A stretch of DNA of 9,403 nucleotides from Thermoproteota archaeon (GTDB lineage: Archaea > Thermoproteota > Methanomethylicia > Methanomethylicales > B66-G16), in NCBI GenBank assembly GCA_003649085.1, contig QMQV01000056.1:1-9403 (forward strand), written 5' to 3'. Each line of letters starts with the position of its first letter. Positions within the stretch are counted from its first letter, which is position 1. This document shows positions 1-6,352 of this stretch, piece after piece. The position numbers and the translations under genes were made by a program. The notes below the pieces were generated by a model. That model ran no database searches, had not been told where the DNA came from, and saw only the letters and a program-made list of their open reading frames with translations.

Positions 1-1
1 C

Positions 2-1690
2 GTAAAGAAGGATAAGGGGAAAATCGAAGAAGTTAACACTTCTTTAAAGCTAACCGAGTTACCAGGCAATATTGGAATTGGACATACCCGTTGGGCTACT
101 CACGGGGCACCATCAGCTGAAAACGCTCATCCACACTTAGACTGTAAAGGCTTAGTTGCCGTAGTACATAATGGTGTTCTAGAGAACTTTCTAACCTTAA
201 GAAAAGAGCTTGAAGAACGAGGACACGTATTTAAGTCAAGAACCGATACCGAAGTTTTTCCCCATCTAATAGAAGATTTCTTACTAAAAGGCTACGATCT
301 ATGTACTGCGGTAATGAAAGCTATAAGTAAAGTAGAAGGATCTTATGCGATTGCCGTCATTAGCCCCGTTGAGCCAGATAAAATCGTCTGCGCTCGCAAA
401 GAAAGCCCACTTATAATAGGCATCAGTAAAGACGCTATGTATTGCGCATCAGACATACCTGCTTTGCTGCCATTTACTAATAAAGTTGTTGTCCTACGCG
501 ACGGAGACGTAGCTATCATAACAAAGGATTCTCTCCACATAAAGACTGTGAAAGGAGAGGTTAGGGAACCTGAGCTATTAGAGGTAAATTGGCCTCCAGA
601 ACTTGCAGAAAAAGGTGGTTTTCCGCACTTCATGCTAAAGGAAATAGTCGAGCAGCCACTAGCTATGCGAAATACCCTGAGGATTTCAGAGACGTATCTT
701 AAACTTATGTCCTCCCTCATAGACAACGCAGAGCACTTAATATTAACAGGATCAGGTACATCATTTCATGCATGCTTAGCTGGAACTTACATGTTGTCTT
801 ACTTAGCTAAAAAACCTTCAAAGGCAATAATCTCATCAGAGCTTCCAGATACCTTAAGTGACTCTATAAGAGATGGAACAGTAATCTTAGCTATTTCTCA
901 ATCAGGAGAAACAGCAGACACCTTATCAGCTATACGCTTTGCAAAAGAAAAGGGGGCGAAAATTCTAGGAATTACCAACGTCATAGGCTCATCTATAACA
1001 AGGCTATCTGAAGTCTACGTATGCACACAAGCTGGGCCAGAAATAGGCGTTGCTGCTACAAAAACTTTCACAACACAGCTAATTGCTCTTGCTTTATTGA
1101 GCTGTCATACCGGACTATTAAATGGGAGCTTAACGCGAAGTGAGTTTCAAAATTTAATGAGGTACTTAGATGAAATACCAAAATACGCAGAACGCGTAAT
1201 AGAACAATCGCAGAAAACCCTACCTCATATCGTAAAGCGCTACAGCAAGTACGCTAACTTCTACTTCTTAGGACGTGGAATAAGCGTTCCAACAGCTTTA
1301 GAAGGAGCATTAAAGCTTAAGGAGATAAGCTATGTCCATGCTGAGGGCTATCCTGCTGGAGAGTCAAAACATGGTCCAATAGCATTAGTTGACGATAACT
1401 TCCCCTGCGTCTTCATAGCACCACCAGACAGAACTAGGGCTAAGATAATCGGAAATGTAATGGAGATGAAGGCGAGAGGCAGTAAGATTTTCTCAATTAT
1501 CGGTGATGGGGATGAGGAGTTAAAAAGCTTGTCAGACGATGTCATAACAATGCCGAATAACGTGCCAGAAGCGTTCACGCCAATTCTCTATGTCATACCG
1601 CTACAGCTATTTGCTTATCAAATGGCGGTAGAGCTTGGAAGAGATCCGGATAAGCCTAGGAACTTAGCAAAGTCAGTTACGGTGATGTGA
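2..1690 (+). CDS. glmS: Glutamine-fructose-6-phosphate aminotransferase (isomerizing), 5' truncated by window edge
   Basis: It makes glucosamine-6-phosphate from fructose-6-phosphate and glutamine, the entry step to UDP-GlcNAc and amino-sugar glycans. The frame is open from base 2, well upstream of the internal ATG at 314. The first visible residues include the glutaminase motifs GHTRWATHG and VVHNG (the oxyanion Asn-Gly) and RTDTEVFPHLI, so the N-terminal nucleophile Cys and roughly 50 residues lie outside the window. Two SIS sugar-isomerase domains follow: the first with GSGTSFHA, SQSGETADT and AATKTFTTQ, the second with LGRGISVPTALEGALKLKE and HAEGYPAGESKHGP. The protein ends NLAKSVTVM, close to the usual NLAKSVTVE terminus. 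About 562 residues are visible with no frame damage. A 67-nt gap separates it from the next gene on the same strand, which could be co-transcribed. Identification is firm. Confidence 0.97.
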   Translation, partial: VKKDKGKIEEVNTSLKLTELPGNIGIGHTRWATHGAPSAENAHPHLDCKGLVAVVHNGVLENFLTLRKELEERGHVFKSRTDTEVFPHLIEDFLLKGYDLCTAVMKAISKVEGSYAIAVISPVEPDKIVCARKESPLIIGISKDAMYCASDIPALLPFTNKVVVLRDGDVAIITKDSLHIKTVKGEVREPELLEVNWPPELAEKGGFPHFMLKEIVEQPLAMRNTLRISETYLKLMSSLIDNAEHLILTGSGTSFHACLAGTYMLSYLAKKPSKAIISSELPDTLSDSIRDGTVILAISQSGETADTLSAIRFAKEKGAKILGITNVIGSSITRLSEVYVCTQAGPEIGVAATKTFTTQLIALALLSCHTGLLNGSLTRSEFQNLMRYLDEIPKYAERVIEQSQKTLPHIVKRYSKYANFYFLGRGISVPTALEGALKLKEISYVHAEGYPAGESKHGPIALVDDNFPCVFIAPPDRTRAKIIGNVMEMKARGSKIFSIIGDGDEELKSLSDDVITMPNNVPEAFTPILYVIPLQLFAYQMAVELGRDPDKPRNLAKSVTVM

Positions 1691-1757
1691 GGGTCAAGGG
1701 AAAGCTTAATACGCGCTAGCCTATTAGAAGCATCCAAGCATTTCTTGAGGTTATACT

Positions 1758-2135
1758 ATGAACCAGCTAGAAAAGCTACTTGACTCACTTGAAAAGTCTA
1801 TAGCATATCTTAAAAGTGCTAATGACTCGCTTCACGAAAACGATAGACAACAAGCCTTTAAAAAACTAACATTAGCGAAGCTCAATGTCGAATATGCCAC
1901 AGCATGTTGTAAACTACTCTACGACTTAGACGACATAGATGATAAGTGGAAAGCCAAGGTAAAGGCTAAGAAGCTCAAAACTAACGATGAAATACTTAAC
2001 GCGTTAAATGAAGCTATAAGCATGATAAGACAAGCCCTAAGTGAGCTTAAGGAAAATCCTCTTCAAGCGTATAAAACTCTATGGCTATCTAGATTTAAGG
2101 TAGATTCGGCAATACTATCTACGAGAAGAGCTTAA
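1758..2135 (+). CDS. Small all-helical protein with internal duplication, function unknown
   Basis: I do not recognise a family for this 125-aa, charged, probably cytoplasmic protein. It has no signal peptide or membrane segment. Sequence character suggests alpha-helices throughout, and the two halves look related: residues 11-48 align with residues 83-119. Shared positions include Leu11/Leu83, Ile15/Ile87, Ala21/Ala93, Leu25/Leu97, the E-N pair 27-28/99-100, Q-A 32-33/103-104, Lys35/Lys106 and Leu37/Leu108, with one single-residue gap. A lysine-rich linker (residues 63-74) joins them, suggesting two helical hairpins packed as a four-helix bundle. The ATG is supported by a GAGG ribosome site at 1747-1750, seven bases upstream. 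It follows glmS by 67 nt, and its stop overlaps the stop of the convergent purA by 4 nt (TTAA). A Cys pair sits at 50-51. The gene looks real from its ribosome site, duplication and packing; its role is unknown. Confidence 0.8.
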   Translation: MNQLEKLLDSLEKSIAYLKSANDSLHENDRQQAFKKLTLAKLNVEYATACCKLLYDLDDIDDKWKAKVKAKKLKTNDEILNALNEAISMIRQALSELKENPLQAYKTLWLSRFKVDSAILSTRRA

Positions 2136-3167
2136 GTTCTTCGATCAACAATCTCATACACGTCAGGTCCTGTACTAATTAATGTTATAGGAACACCTAG
2201 CTCGGCTTCGACTTCTTCAATAAACTTCCTTGCCTCAGGTGGTAGTTTTTCAAAAACCCTTACGCCGCGAGCTTCTCTGAAAACCGTATCAACTCTCGTT
2301 AATGCGACCTGTGTAGCGCTGTTAATTTTAACAGCCCGCTTAGCCATCTTAAGGTTAAACGGTGCAACTCTACGCTTTCTACCTGTGACCGTAGCGACTT
2401 CTAGCCAACCTTTTTCAGCAGCTTCCCATTCACTAAGCTCCCCTTCAAGAGGTCCCTCACCAACTCTCGTGACATAGGCTTTTAACACTACTATAACATC
2501 GTCGACACGCTTCGGTCCAATGCCAACCTCGCTACAGACAGCTGATGCTGTAACATCTCTGCTGGTAACATACGGGTAGGTGCCATGATAAATGGATAAG
2601 TAAAGTCCCTGAGTACCTTCGAGTAAAACTATGTCACCTTTATCAAGTGCTGAATTGACTTCTTCCGCTACATCAGTTAAATAAGGAGCTAGCTCAGGAT
2701 AATCTTTAGCTAGCTTTAATGTCCTTAAAACCCGGTCTACTGTGGCTATGCCTACACCAGAACCAGTTGAGCCAATCCTCCTCATTAAATGTTCGTCAGA
2801 ACGTTCGCGTAAAACATGTTCATTGCTTATGACTCCACTATTGTAGTCCACCCCAACTCTATTTCCACTTGCAGTAACCTCAACCTCCCTCAGAAAAATG
2901 TCTATGCTAAACAAAGCTCCTGCGGCCACTAAGAGCCTAGCATTTTTGTAAACGAAAGCCGATGGAATAATCCTAAGCTTGTATTCAGTACCCTCATGTA
3001 CTATTGTATGCCCTGCGTTAATAGCTCCAGTCCTAACAGCTATGCGTGGTTTATCCCTCAAAGCTAAGTAAGCTGTAATCTTGCCTCTAGGGGGCAGCTA
3101 AGCTTTAGCTGCCTTTCCCCTCATCTCCGAAGAAACCTCCAACAACCACAGTACAAGGCAATCCCAT
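2132..3167 (-). CDS. purA: Adenylosuccinate synthetase, archaeal short form, reading frame interrupted near the N-terminus
   Basis: PurA joins IMP and aspartate using GTP, the first step from IMP to AMP. The long intact part (2132-3085) carries NAGH with the catalytic His, GSTGSGVG, EGTQGLYLS, YPYVTSRDVTAS and TVTGRKRRV, and ends DRRT. Upstream in another frame, from an ATG at 3167, lies MGLPCTVVVGGFFGDEGKG, the N-terminal strand and catalytic GDEGKG loop. Joining GDEGKG to KITAYLAL gives about 335 residues, the usual archaeal length. The join needs 28 nt (3082-3109) to be skipped, because the upstream frame reads one more codon and stops at UAA 3107-3105. Starting at the TTG at 3061 would lose the catalytic Asp and Lys. 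A GGTGAT ribosome site at 3171-3166 could also serve a TTG at 3161, giving the common MPCTV-type start. No other lesion is seen. Family identity is certain; whether it is expressed as full-length enzyme is open. Confidence 0.93.
3082..3109 (-). other. 28-nt out-of-frame insertion in purA: possible translational-bypass gap or disrupting insertion
   Basis: Seen directly: on the minus strand AGGCA at 3114-3110 recurs at 3086-3082, exactly 28 nt apart. Removing one unit restores the conserved GDEGKG-KITAYLAL join. The last sense codon before the gap that matches the resumption codon is GGC at 3113-3111, and the codon that resumes the correct frame is GGC at 3085-3083. One codon (AGC) separates the first GGC from the in-frame UAA. 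A hairpin starts at the first GGC. Matched take-off and landing codons, a nearby stop and a take-off hairpin are the known hallmarks of bypassing in phage T4 gene 60. Alternatives are a recent inactivating palindromic insertion, an RNA-level removal, or an assembly error. Confidence 0.75.
3089..3120 (-). repeat. Perfect 9-bp hairpin with flanking G-C extension inside purA
   Basis: On the minus strand GGCAGCTAA (3113-3105) and TTAGCTGCC (3101-3093) are perfect inverted repeats around a 3-nt loop AGC. Outside them GGGG (3120-3117) can pair with CCCT (3092-3089) after an AAA bulge (3116-3114), so the stem would reach about 13 bp. The 5' arm begins exactly with the GGC codon of GDEGKG and encloses the premature UAA. 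It is in the 5' coding region and lacks a following T-tract, so it is not a terminator. Confidence 0.85.
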
Positions 3168-3192
3168 CACCAAAGGCGTTAAAGCCAAAACG

Positions 3193-3202
3193 AGATATAA
3201 AT
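3193..3202. promoter_or_regulatory. Shared bidirectional TATA element between purA and cofE
   Basis: The core GATATAAATC (3194-3203) reads TATAAAT (3196-3202) on the plus strand and TTTATATC on the minus strand. The element is centred about 25 nt upstream of the cofE GTG at 3224, which fits a leaderless transcript. It is also about 32 nt upstream of the purA ATG at 3167, which leaves room for a short leader carrying the GGTGAT ribosome site. The whole divergent gap is only 56 nt, so both promoters must lie here. The transcription starts themselves are inferred. Confidence 0.6.
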
Positions 3203-3223
3203 CAATTACCACGTAAAAAAGCG

Positions 3224-4000
3224 GTGTTCTTTTTGCTATCAGTATACCCTATAAAAACTGAAGTAATCAAACCTAACACGGATTTAGCAAAAACTATAGC
3301 AGATAGCCTATACGCTGCCAACTTAACCCCGCGAGACGGAGACGTAATAGCCATATCAGCTAAAGTGGTATCGTTTTCAGAAGGAAATCTAATAAGACTA
3401 GAAGGAATACGCCCATCAAGCCTCGCTTATTCATTAGCAAATAAGTATTCATTACCACCCGAGTTCGTTGAGGCAATTTTAGCTGAAGCTGACGAAGTGC
3501 TTGGAGGGGTGTCGGGTGCGTTATTAACAATAAAAAACAACATAATAGTTGCTAATGCAGGATTAGACCTTTCGAATGCCCCCCCGGGATATGCTATTCC
3601 ATGGCCTAAAGACCCTAAATCCTCATGTGAAAAATTGAGAAAGAAGCTTAGAGAGCTATTAAAAGCTGATATATGCACAATGATAACTGACAGCAAAGTG
3701 CATCCACTTAGGCTTGGAAGCACATCAATAGCTTTAGCGGTGTCTGGTTTTCAACCAGTAGAAGACCTTAGAGGGTCACAAGACTTGTTCGGTAAAACCA
3801 TAAAGATTAAGCGCATGGCATTAGCTGACGCGCTAGCTTGTGCAGCACAGTTAGTCATGGGCGAGGCACGTGAAAGTTGTCCCGCAGCCCTCATAAGGGG
3901 AATATCGTTAAAACGCGTAAACTCATCTTTTTCAACTGAAATGACCATAAGCAAAGACGAGTGTCTATACCTCAAAAACTTAAAGCCCTCTTTTGATTAA
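3224..4000 (+). CDS. cofE: Coenzyme F420-0:L-glutamate ligase family protein
   Basis: CofE adds glutamate to F420-0 with GTP, finishing the polyglutamyl tail of the deazaflavin cofactor F420. Family signatures in order: GDVIAISAKVVSFSEG (39-54), ANAGLDLSN (110-118), PWPKDP (126-131), ITDSKVHPLRLGS (154-166), VSGFQPVEDLRG (173-184) and a C-terminal VMGEARESCPAALIRG (211-226). The length of 258 aa is normal for the single-domain archaeal form; the C-terminal nitroreductase-like domain of bacterial FbiB is absent. The GTG at 3224 is chosen because the TATA box at 3196-3202 would place the transcript start at about this base; TTG at 3233 is the alternative. It is divergent from purA. A ribosome site abuts its TAA, so it formerly led an operon with the degraded membrane gene downstream. 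It implies F420-dependent redox chemistry in the host. Confidence 0.92.
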   Translation: MFFLLSVYPIKTEVIKPNTDLAKTIADSLYAANLTPRDGDVIAISAKVVSFSEGNLIRLEGIRPSSLAYSLANKYSLPPEFVEAILAEADEVLGGVSGALLTIKNNIIVANAGLDLSNAPPGYAIPWPKDPKSSCEKLRKKLRELLKADICTMITDSKVHPLRLGSTSIALAVSGFQPVEDLRGSQDLFGKTIKIKRMALADALACAAQLVMGEARESCPAALIRGISLKRVNSSFSTEMTISKDECLYLKNLKPSFD

Positions 4001-4518
4001 AGGAGATACTGTACAAACGCAAAGACAATAGCCTATACAGCATTACTGTCCGCTATAGGCCCACTTTTAAGACACTTCGCTGCAATATCCATAATACTCT
4101 AGATTCGTTGAGCTAACTCCGAGTCTCATAATACCGATTTTGCCAGTATGTGCATGGGGCGTCAAAGGAGGCTTCCTACTCGGCTTATCCAACGCGTTTA
4201 GAGGAGGAGAGTTTCCTTTGATTCTAAAATGGGCAATGTAATGCTTGAGTTAAGCACGGCATAACCAAAGACTTATCATTGAAATACAATTTTTCAAAAA
4301 TGTATAGCACAAGCATTAAAACATCACCAGCTTACATAATGTCATCAGCTACTATAGGGGCTTCACTCCAACATTTGCTATATCTTTAATGTTTATTGCC
4401 AGCTAATTATGCTGTTTTATTAGCATTACTAGACGCTTTATCTGCATCCTAGCTTCGATTACTGCTCTACTACTCTCAACCGTCCGTTATAAACATCGTT
4501 AAGGGAATTAAAGTTTAA
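4001..4518 (+). pseudogene. Decayed multi-spanning membrane protein gene downstream of cofE
   Basis: The 597-nt stretch after cofE has no intact gene but is not random. AGGAGAT (4001-4007) directly follows the cofE stop, yet no start codon stands after it in the coding frame. Frame 2 gives KTIAYTALLSAIGPLLRHF and stops at 4100-4102. Frame 3 continues with ELTPSLIIPILPV and GGFLLGLSNAFRGGEFPL to a stop at 4239-4241. Frame 2 again gives NVMLELSTA. Frame 1 then gives AYIMSSATIGASLQHLLYL, an in-frame TAA at 4387-4389, LPANYAVLLALLDALSA, and finally INIVKGIKV ending at 4516-4518. At least three frameshifts and two internal stops are needed. The pieces add up to roughly 165 residues with four to five hydrophobic spans, a size and character like ECF-type substrate-binding membrane subunits, but I cannot name the family. 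Confidence 0.72.
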
Positions 4519-4551
4519 AGAAAAACCTTTTTAGCTTTTCACATGAGAAAT

Positions 4552-4568
4552 TAACTACTGTTAAACAG
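4552..4568. promoter_or_regulatory. Possible operator-like inverted repeats before the Lrp/AsnC gene
   Basis: Two short overlapping inverted repeats precede the regulator gene: TAAC-TACT-GTTA (4552-4563) and CTGTT-A-AACAG (4558-4568). They end 29 nt upstream of its TTG start. Lrp/AsnC proteins commonly bind dyads near their own promoters, so autoregulation is a possible reading. Repeats this short arise by chance in AT-rich DNA. A TATA-like TTTTTAG at 4529-4535 lies further upstream but is weak. Confidence 0.25.
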
Positions 4569-4597
4569 AATAACAGAGCGAACTTGGAGGCCTTAAC

Positions 4598-5050
4598 TTG
4601 TCGAAGAAAATAGACGAGGTAGATAGGAAAATACTTTCAAAACTTCAAGAGAACGCTAGAATACCATTTTCGAAAATTGCGAAGGAGATTGGAGTAAGTG
4701 AGGCAACAGTCTTCTTGAGAGTTAAACGCTTGATTAAGATGGGCGTTATAAAGGGCTTTCGAACGATAATATCTCCTCAGCTCCTTGGAAAAGCTCTAAC
4801 GGCTTTTATTTTAGTTAAGGCTGATCCGAGAAAATATCCTCATGTCCTTGATGTTATTAAGCAGATGGACGCTGTTGTGGAAGCATATGATGTCACTGGT
4901 CCTTATTATGCGATCTTAAAGGTAATAGCTGAAGATAAGGAAAGCTTAGCAAAAGTCATAGATACCATAGGCTCAATAGAGGGCGTGGCTAGTACAGAAA
5001 CCGCTGTAGTATTGAGGGAGATTAAGGAAAGTCCAGGCATTAAGCTTTAA
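4598..5050 (+). CDS. Lrp/AsnC family transcriptional regulator
   Basis: This 150-aa DNA-binding regulator has the standard two-domain layout and length. The N-terminal winged helix-turn-helix (residues 7-55) starts with VDRKILSKLQENARIPFSKI, and its recognition helix lies in VSEATVFLRVKRL (33-45). The C-terminal RAM ligand and oligomerisation domain (about 66-142) has the alternating strand and helix pattern with VVEAYDVTGPYYAILKV (93-109). The start is TTG: GGAGG at 4586-4590 sits seven bases before it, and no ATG or GTG is better placed. The family usually senses amino acids or acts as feast/famine regulators, but the ligand cannot be read here. It is followed at 37 nt by two membrane protein genes and then an acetyltransferase, so it may lead that cluster. 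Confidence 0.93.
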   Translation: MSKKIDEVDRKILSKLQENARIPFSKIAKEIGVSEATVFLRVKRLIKMGVIKGFRTIISPQLLGKALTAFILVKADPRKYPHVLDVIKQMDAVVEAYDVTGPYYAILKVIAEDKESLAKVIDTIGSIEGVASTETAVVLREIKESPGIKL

Positions 5051-5087
5051 GCTCAGTTTTCTCAAGTTTTCTTCTAGGTAACCTATC

Positions 5088-5351
5088 ATGAATCCCGAGC
5101 TTTTCTCACTAGGCTTTGTAATGGTAATCTTGGGTATTATAATAACCATGTTAGGTATGTTGTTAGCAGCGCTTCGCTCATCTGAGGCAGGATCTACGGA
5201 AACAGAAGCTGGTGGCTTAGTAATGATAGGTCCCTTTCCAATAATCTTCGGCACAAGCAAGAAAGCATTAAAAATAATACTCATATTAGCTTTCGTAACG
5301 ATGATAATAATGTTGTTGTTAGTGTTATCACCTTTCATAGAGTGGTGCTAA
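5088..5351 (+). CDS. Small two-span membrane protein, DUF131-like (TIGR00304), first copy
   Basis: This 87-aa protein has two hydrophobic helices (about 8-28 and 61-82) separated by a polar loop leading into GGLVMIGPFPIIFGTSKKA (42-60). The G-G-x-x-x-I-G-P-x-P-I-x-F-G core followed by Ser/Lys is the signature of the archaeal DUF131/TIGR00304 family, whose function is unknown. The start ATG has AGGT at 5076-5079 eight bases upstream. It ends three bases before the ATG of a second protein with the same architecture, so the two are almost certainly co-translated. Both ends of the chain probably face the same side of the membrane. The role is not known; the family is widespread in archaea and is judged here from the core motif. 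Confidence 0.85.
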   Translation: MNPELFSLGFVMVILGIIITMLGMLLAALRSSEAGSTETEAGGLVMIGPFPIIFGTSKKALKIILILAFVTMIIMLLLVLSPFIEWC

Positions 5352-5354
5352 GTC

Positions 5355-5636
5355 ATGAATGCGGACTTTAAGGCCCCAATGATCTTAATGTTCGTTGGTT
5401 TCGCGATGGTCTTTGCGGGGATAGCTATCATGACTCTATCTACAATGCCTACTTTCGAGCAAGGAGAAACTCACGTGACAACAGGAGGGGCTGCCCTGAT
5501 ATTCATAGGCCCGATACCTGTCATTTTAGCTGGCGGAAACGCTTCATTAGCAATTATGATGGCTATGTTAGCAGCGATCGTAGCTTTCTTAATGTTGATT
5601 TTTCTAAAAACCCGTAGCTTTTTTACAAGCCTTTAA
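5355..5636 (+). CDS. Small two-span membrane protein, DUF131-like (TIGR00304), second copy
   Basis: This 93-aa paralogue of the preceding protein has helices at about 8-29 and 63-86 flanking GGAALIFIGPIPVILAGGN (43-61). The core differs from the first copy mainly in the loop after it: Ala-Gly-Gly-Asn instead of Gly-Thr-Ser-Lys-Lys. That gives a less charged turn before helix 2. The N-terminal helix is Met-rich. Translation probably uses GGTG at 5344-5347, inside the end of the previous gene, seven bases before this ATG. The two copies are clearly diverged, so the duplication is old or the copies have specialised, perhaps as a heteromeric membrane pair. Function unknown. Confidence 0.83.
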   Translation: MNADFKAPMILMFVGFAMVFAGIAIMTLSTMPTFEQGETHVTTGGAALIFIGPIPVILAGGNASLAIMMAMLAAIVAFLMLIFLKTRSFFTSL

Positions 5637-5650
5637 GAGGTCATGTTTAA

Positions 5651-6352
5651 ATGTATATTTCACCTAAGTCATATGTCAAAGGCTTTCTCGAAGGAGATGC
5701 TATAATTCTAGGCGAATCAGTGATAGGTATAAATTCGCTAATTGGAAGCAACGTAGTAGTAGGTTATCCAGTAAGAAGCAAGCTCGTAAACTTGATGAAA
5801 AGCTCATCAAACATAAGCTACTCTACCTATGATGAGCTAAGCGTAGGTTCAATTATCGGAGATAACTGCATTATACGTTCAAACACCATAATCTACGAAG
5901 AAGTTAAAATATCAGATGGCGTTGAAACAGGACATGGGGTGCTTATTAGAGAACGAAGCATAATAGGTAGCGGTTCTAAAATAGGCACGTACACAGTCAT
6001 AGATGGCAATGTCTTCATAGGAAACAACGTAAACATCCAATCAGGAGTATACTTGCCTCCTGGGACTAAAATTGGAGATAACGCATTCCTAGGACCGTAT
6101 GTTACAGTAACTAACGACAAGTACCCGCCATCACCTAAAATTTCGGGCGTAACTGTATGCTCAGATGCCATAATAGGCTCTAGGGCTGTTCTAATCGCCG
6201 GCGTAAAGGTAGGTTCTAAAGCTGTTGTTGCTGCTGGTGCTGTGGTAACTAAGGATGTGCCTGATGGAGTTGTTGTAGCAGGAATACCCGCGAAGCCCAT
6301 AAGTTCCCGTGAGGAGTACGATAGGAAAAGGGAAGCTTACCTTAAAGCCTAG
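5651..6352 (+). CDS. Left-handed beta-helix (hexapeptide repeat) sugar N/O-acetyltransferase
   Basis: This 233-aa acetyl-CoA-dependent acyltransferase is built almost wholly of hexapeptide turns ([LIV]-G-x-x-x-x). Turns are visible from about residue 18 to 215, for example VIGINSLIGSNVVVG, IIGDNCIIRSNTII, IGSGSKIGTYTVIDGNVFIG and IGDNAFLGPYVTVTNDKYPP. The GHGVLIRE segment (94-101) holds the likely catalytic His. The C-terminal coil, AGAVVTKDVPDGVVVAGIPA (195-214), is typical of WbpD/FdtC/WbbJ-like sugar-nucleotide acetyltransferases. A stretch at about 41-68 with few hexapeptides looks like an excursion loop. The ATG at 5651 has AGAGGT about nine bases upstream; the nearer ATG at 5643 is out of frame. 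Its stop overlaps the convergent nucleotidyltransferase stop by 4 nt. The likely role is N-acetylation of an amino sugar for surface glycan; the exact substrate is not deducible. Confidence 0.88.
   Translation: MYISPKSYVKGFLEGDAIILGESVIGINSLIGSNVVVGYPVRSKLVNLMKSSSNISYSTYDELSVGSIIGDNCIIRSNTIIYEEVKISDGVETGHGVLIRERSIIGSGSKIGTYTVIDGNVFIGNNVNIQSGVYLPPGTKIGDNAFLGPYVTVTNDKYPPSPKISGVTVCSDAIIGSRAVLIAGVKVGSKAVVAAGAVVTKDVPDGVVVAGIPAKPISSREEYDRKREAYLKA

Noticed and set aside
1691..1757. Promoter or attenuator between glmS and the 125-aa gene
   Set aside because: Only a ribosome site is clear; the AT-rich string near 1705-1712 is too weak to call a TATA box, and no hairpin or repeat stands out.
2132..3061. 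Taking purA to start at the TTG at 3061 (309 aa) as a complete gene
   Set aside because: That start removes the GDEGKG catalytic loop, which is plainly encoded just upstream in another frame with a good start and ribosome site.
3082..3120. Canonical archaeal bulge-helix-bulge intron in purA
   Set aside because: AAA (3116-3114) and AGA (3088-3086) could be 3-nt bulges cut at frame-restoring points. However, the 4-nt segments that should form the central helix (both GGCA) do not pair, and the other frame-restoring cut positions fail too. A relaxed or unknown processing motif is not excluded.
3089..3120. Hairpin as a transcription terminator
   Set aside because: It lies inside the 5' coding part of purA, has no following T-tract, and archaeal termination relies mainly on T-runs.
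4013..4518. Functional small membrane ORFs in the gap after cofE
   Set aside because: The hydrophobic pieces lie in successive different frames without start codons, which fits decay of one gene better than several small genes.
5822..5840. C/D-box guide RNA suggested by an ATGATGA-like string
   Set aside because: It falls inside the acetyltransferase coding sequence, with no paired D and D' boxes at suitable spacing.
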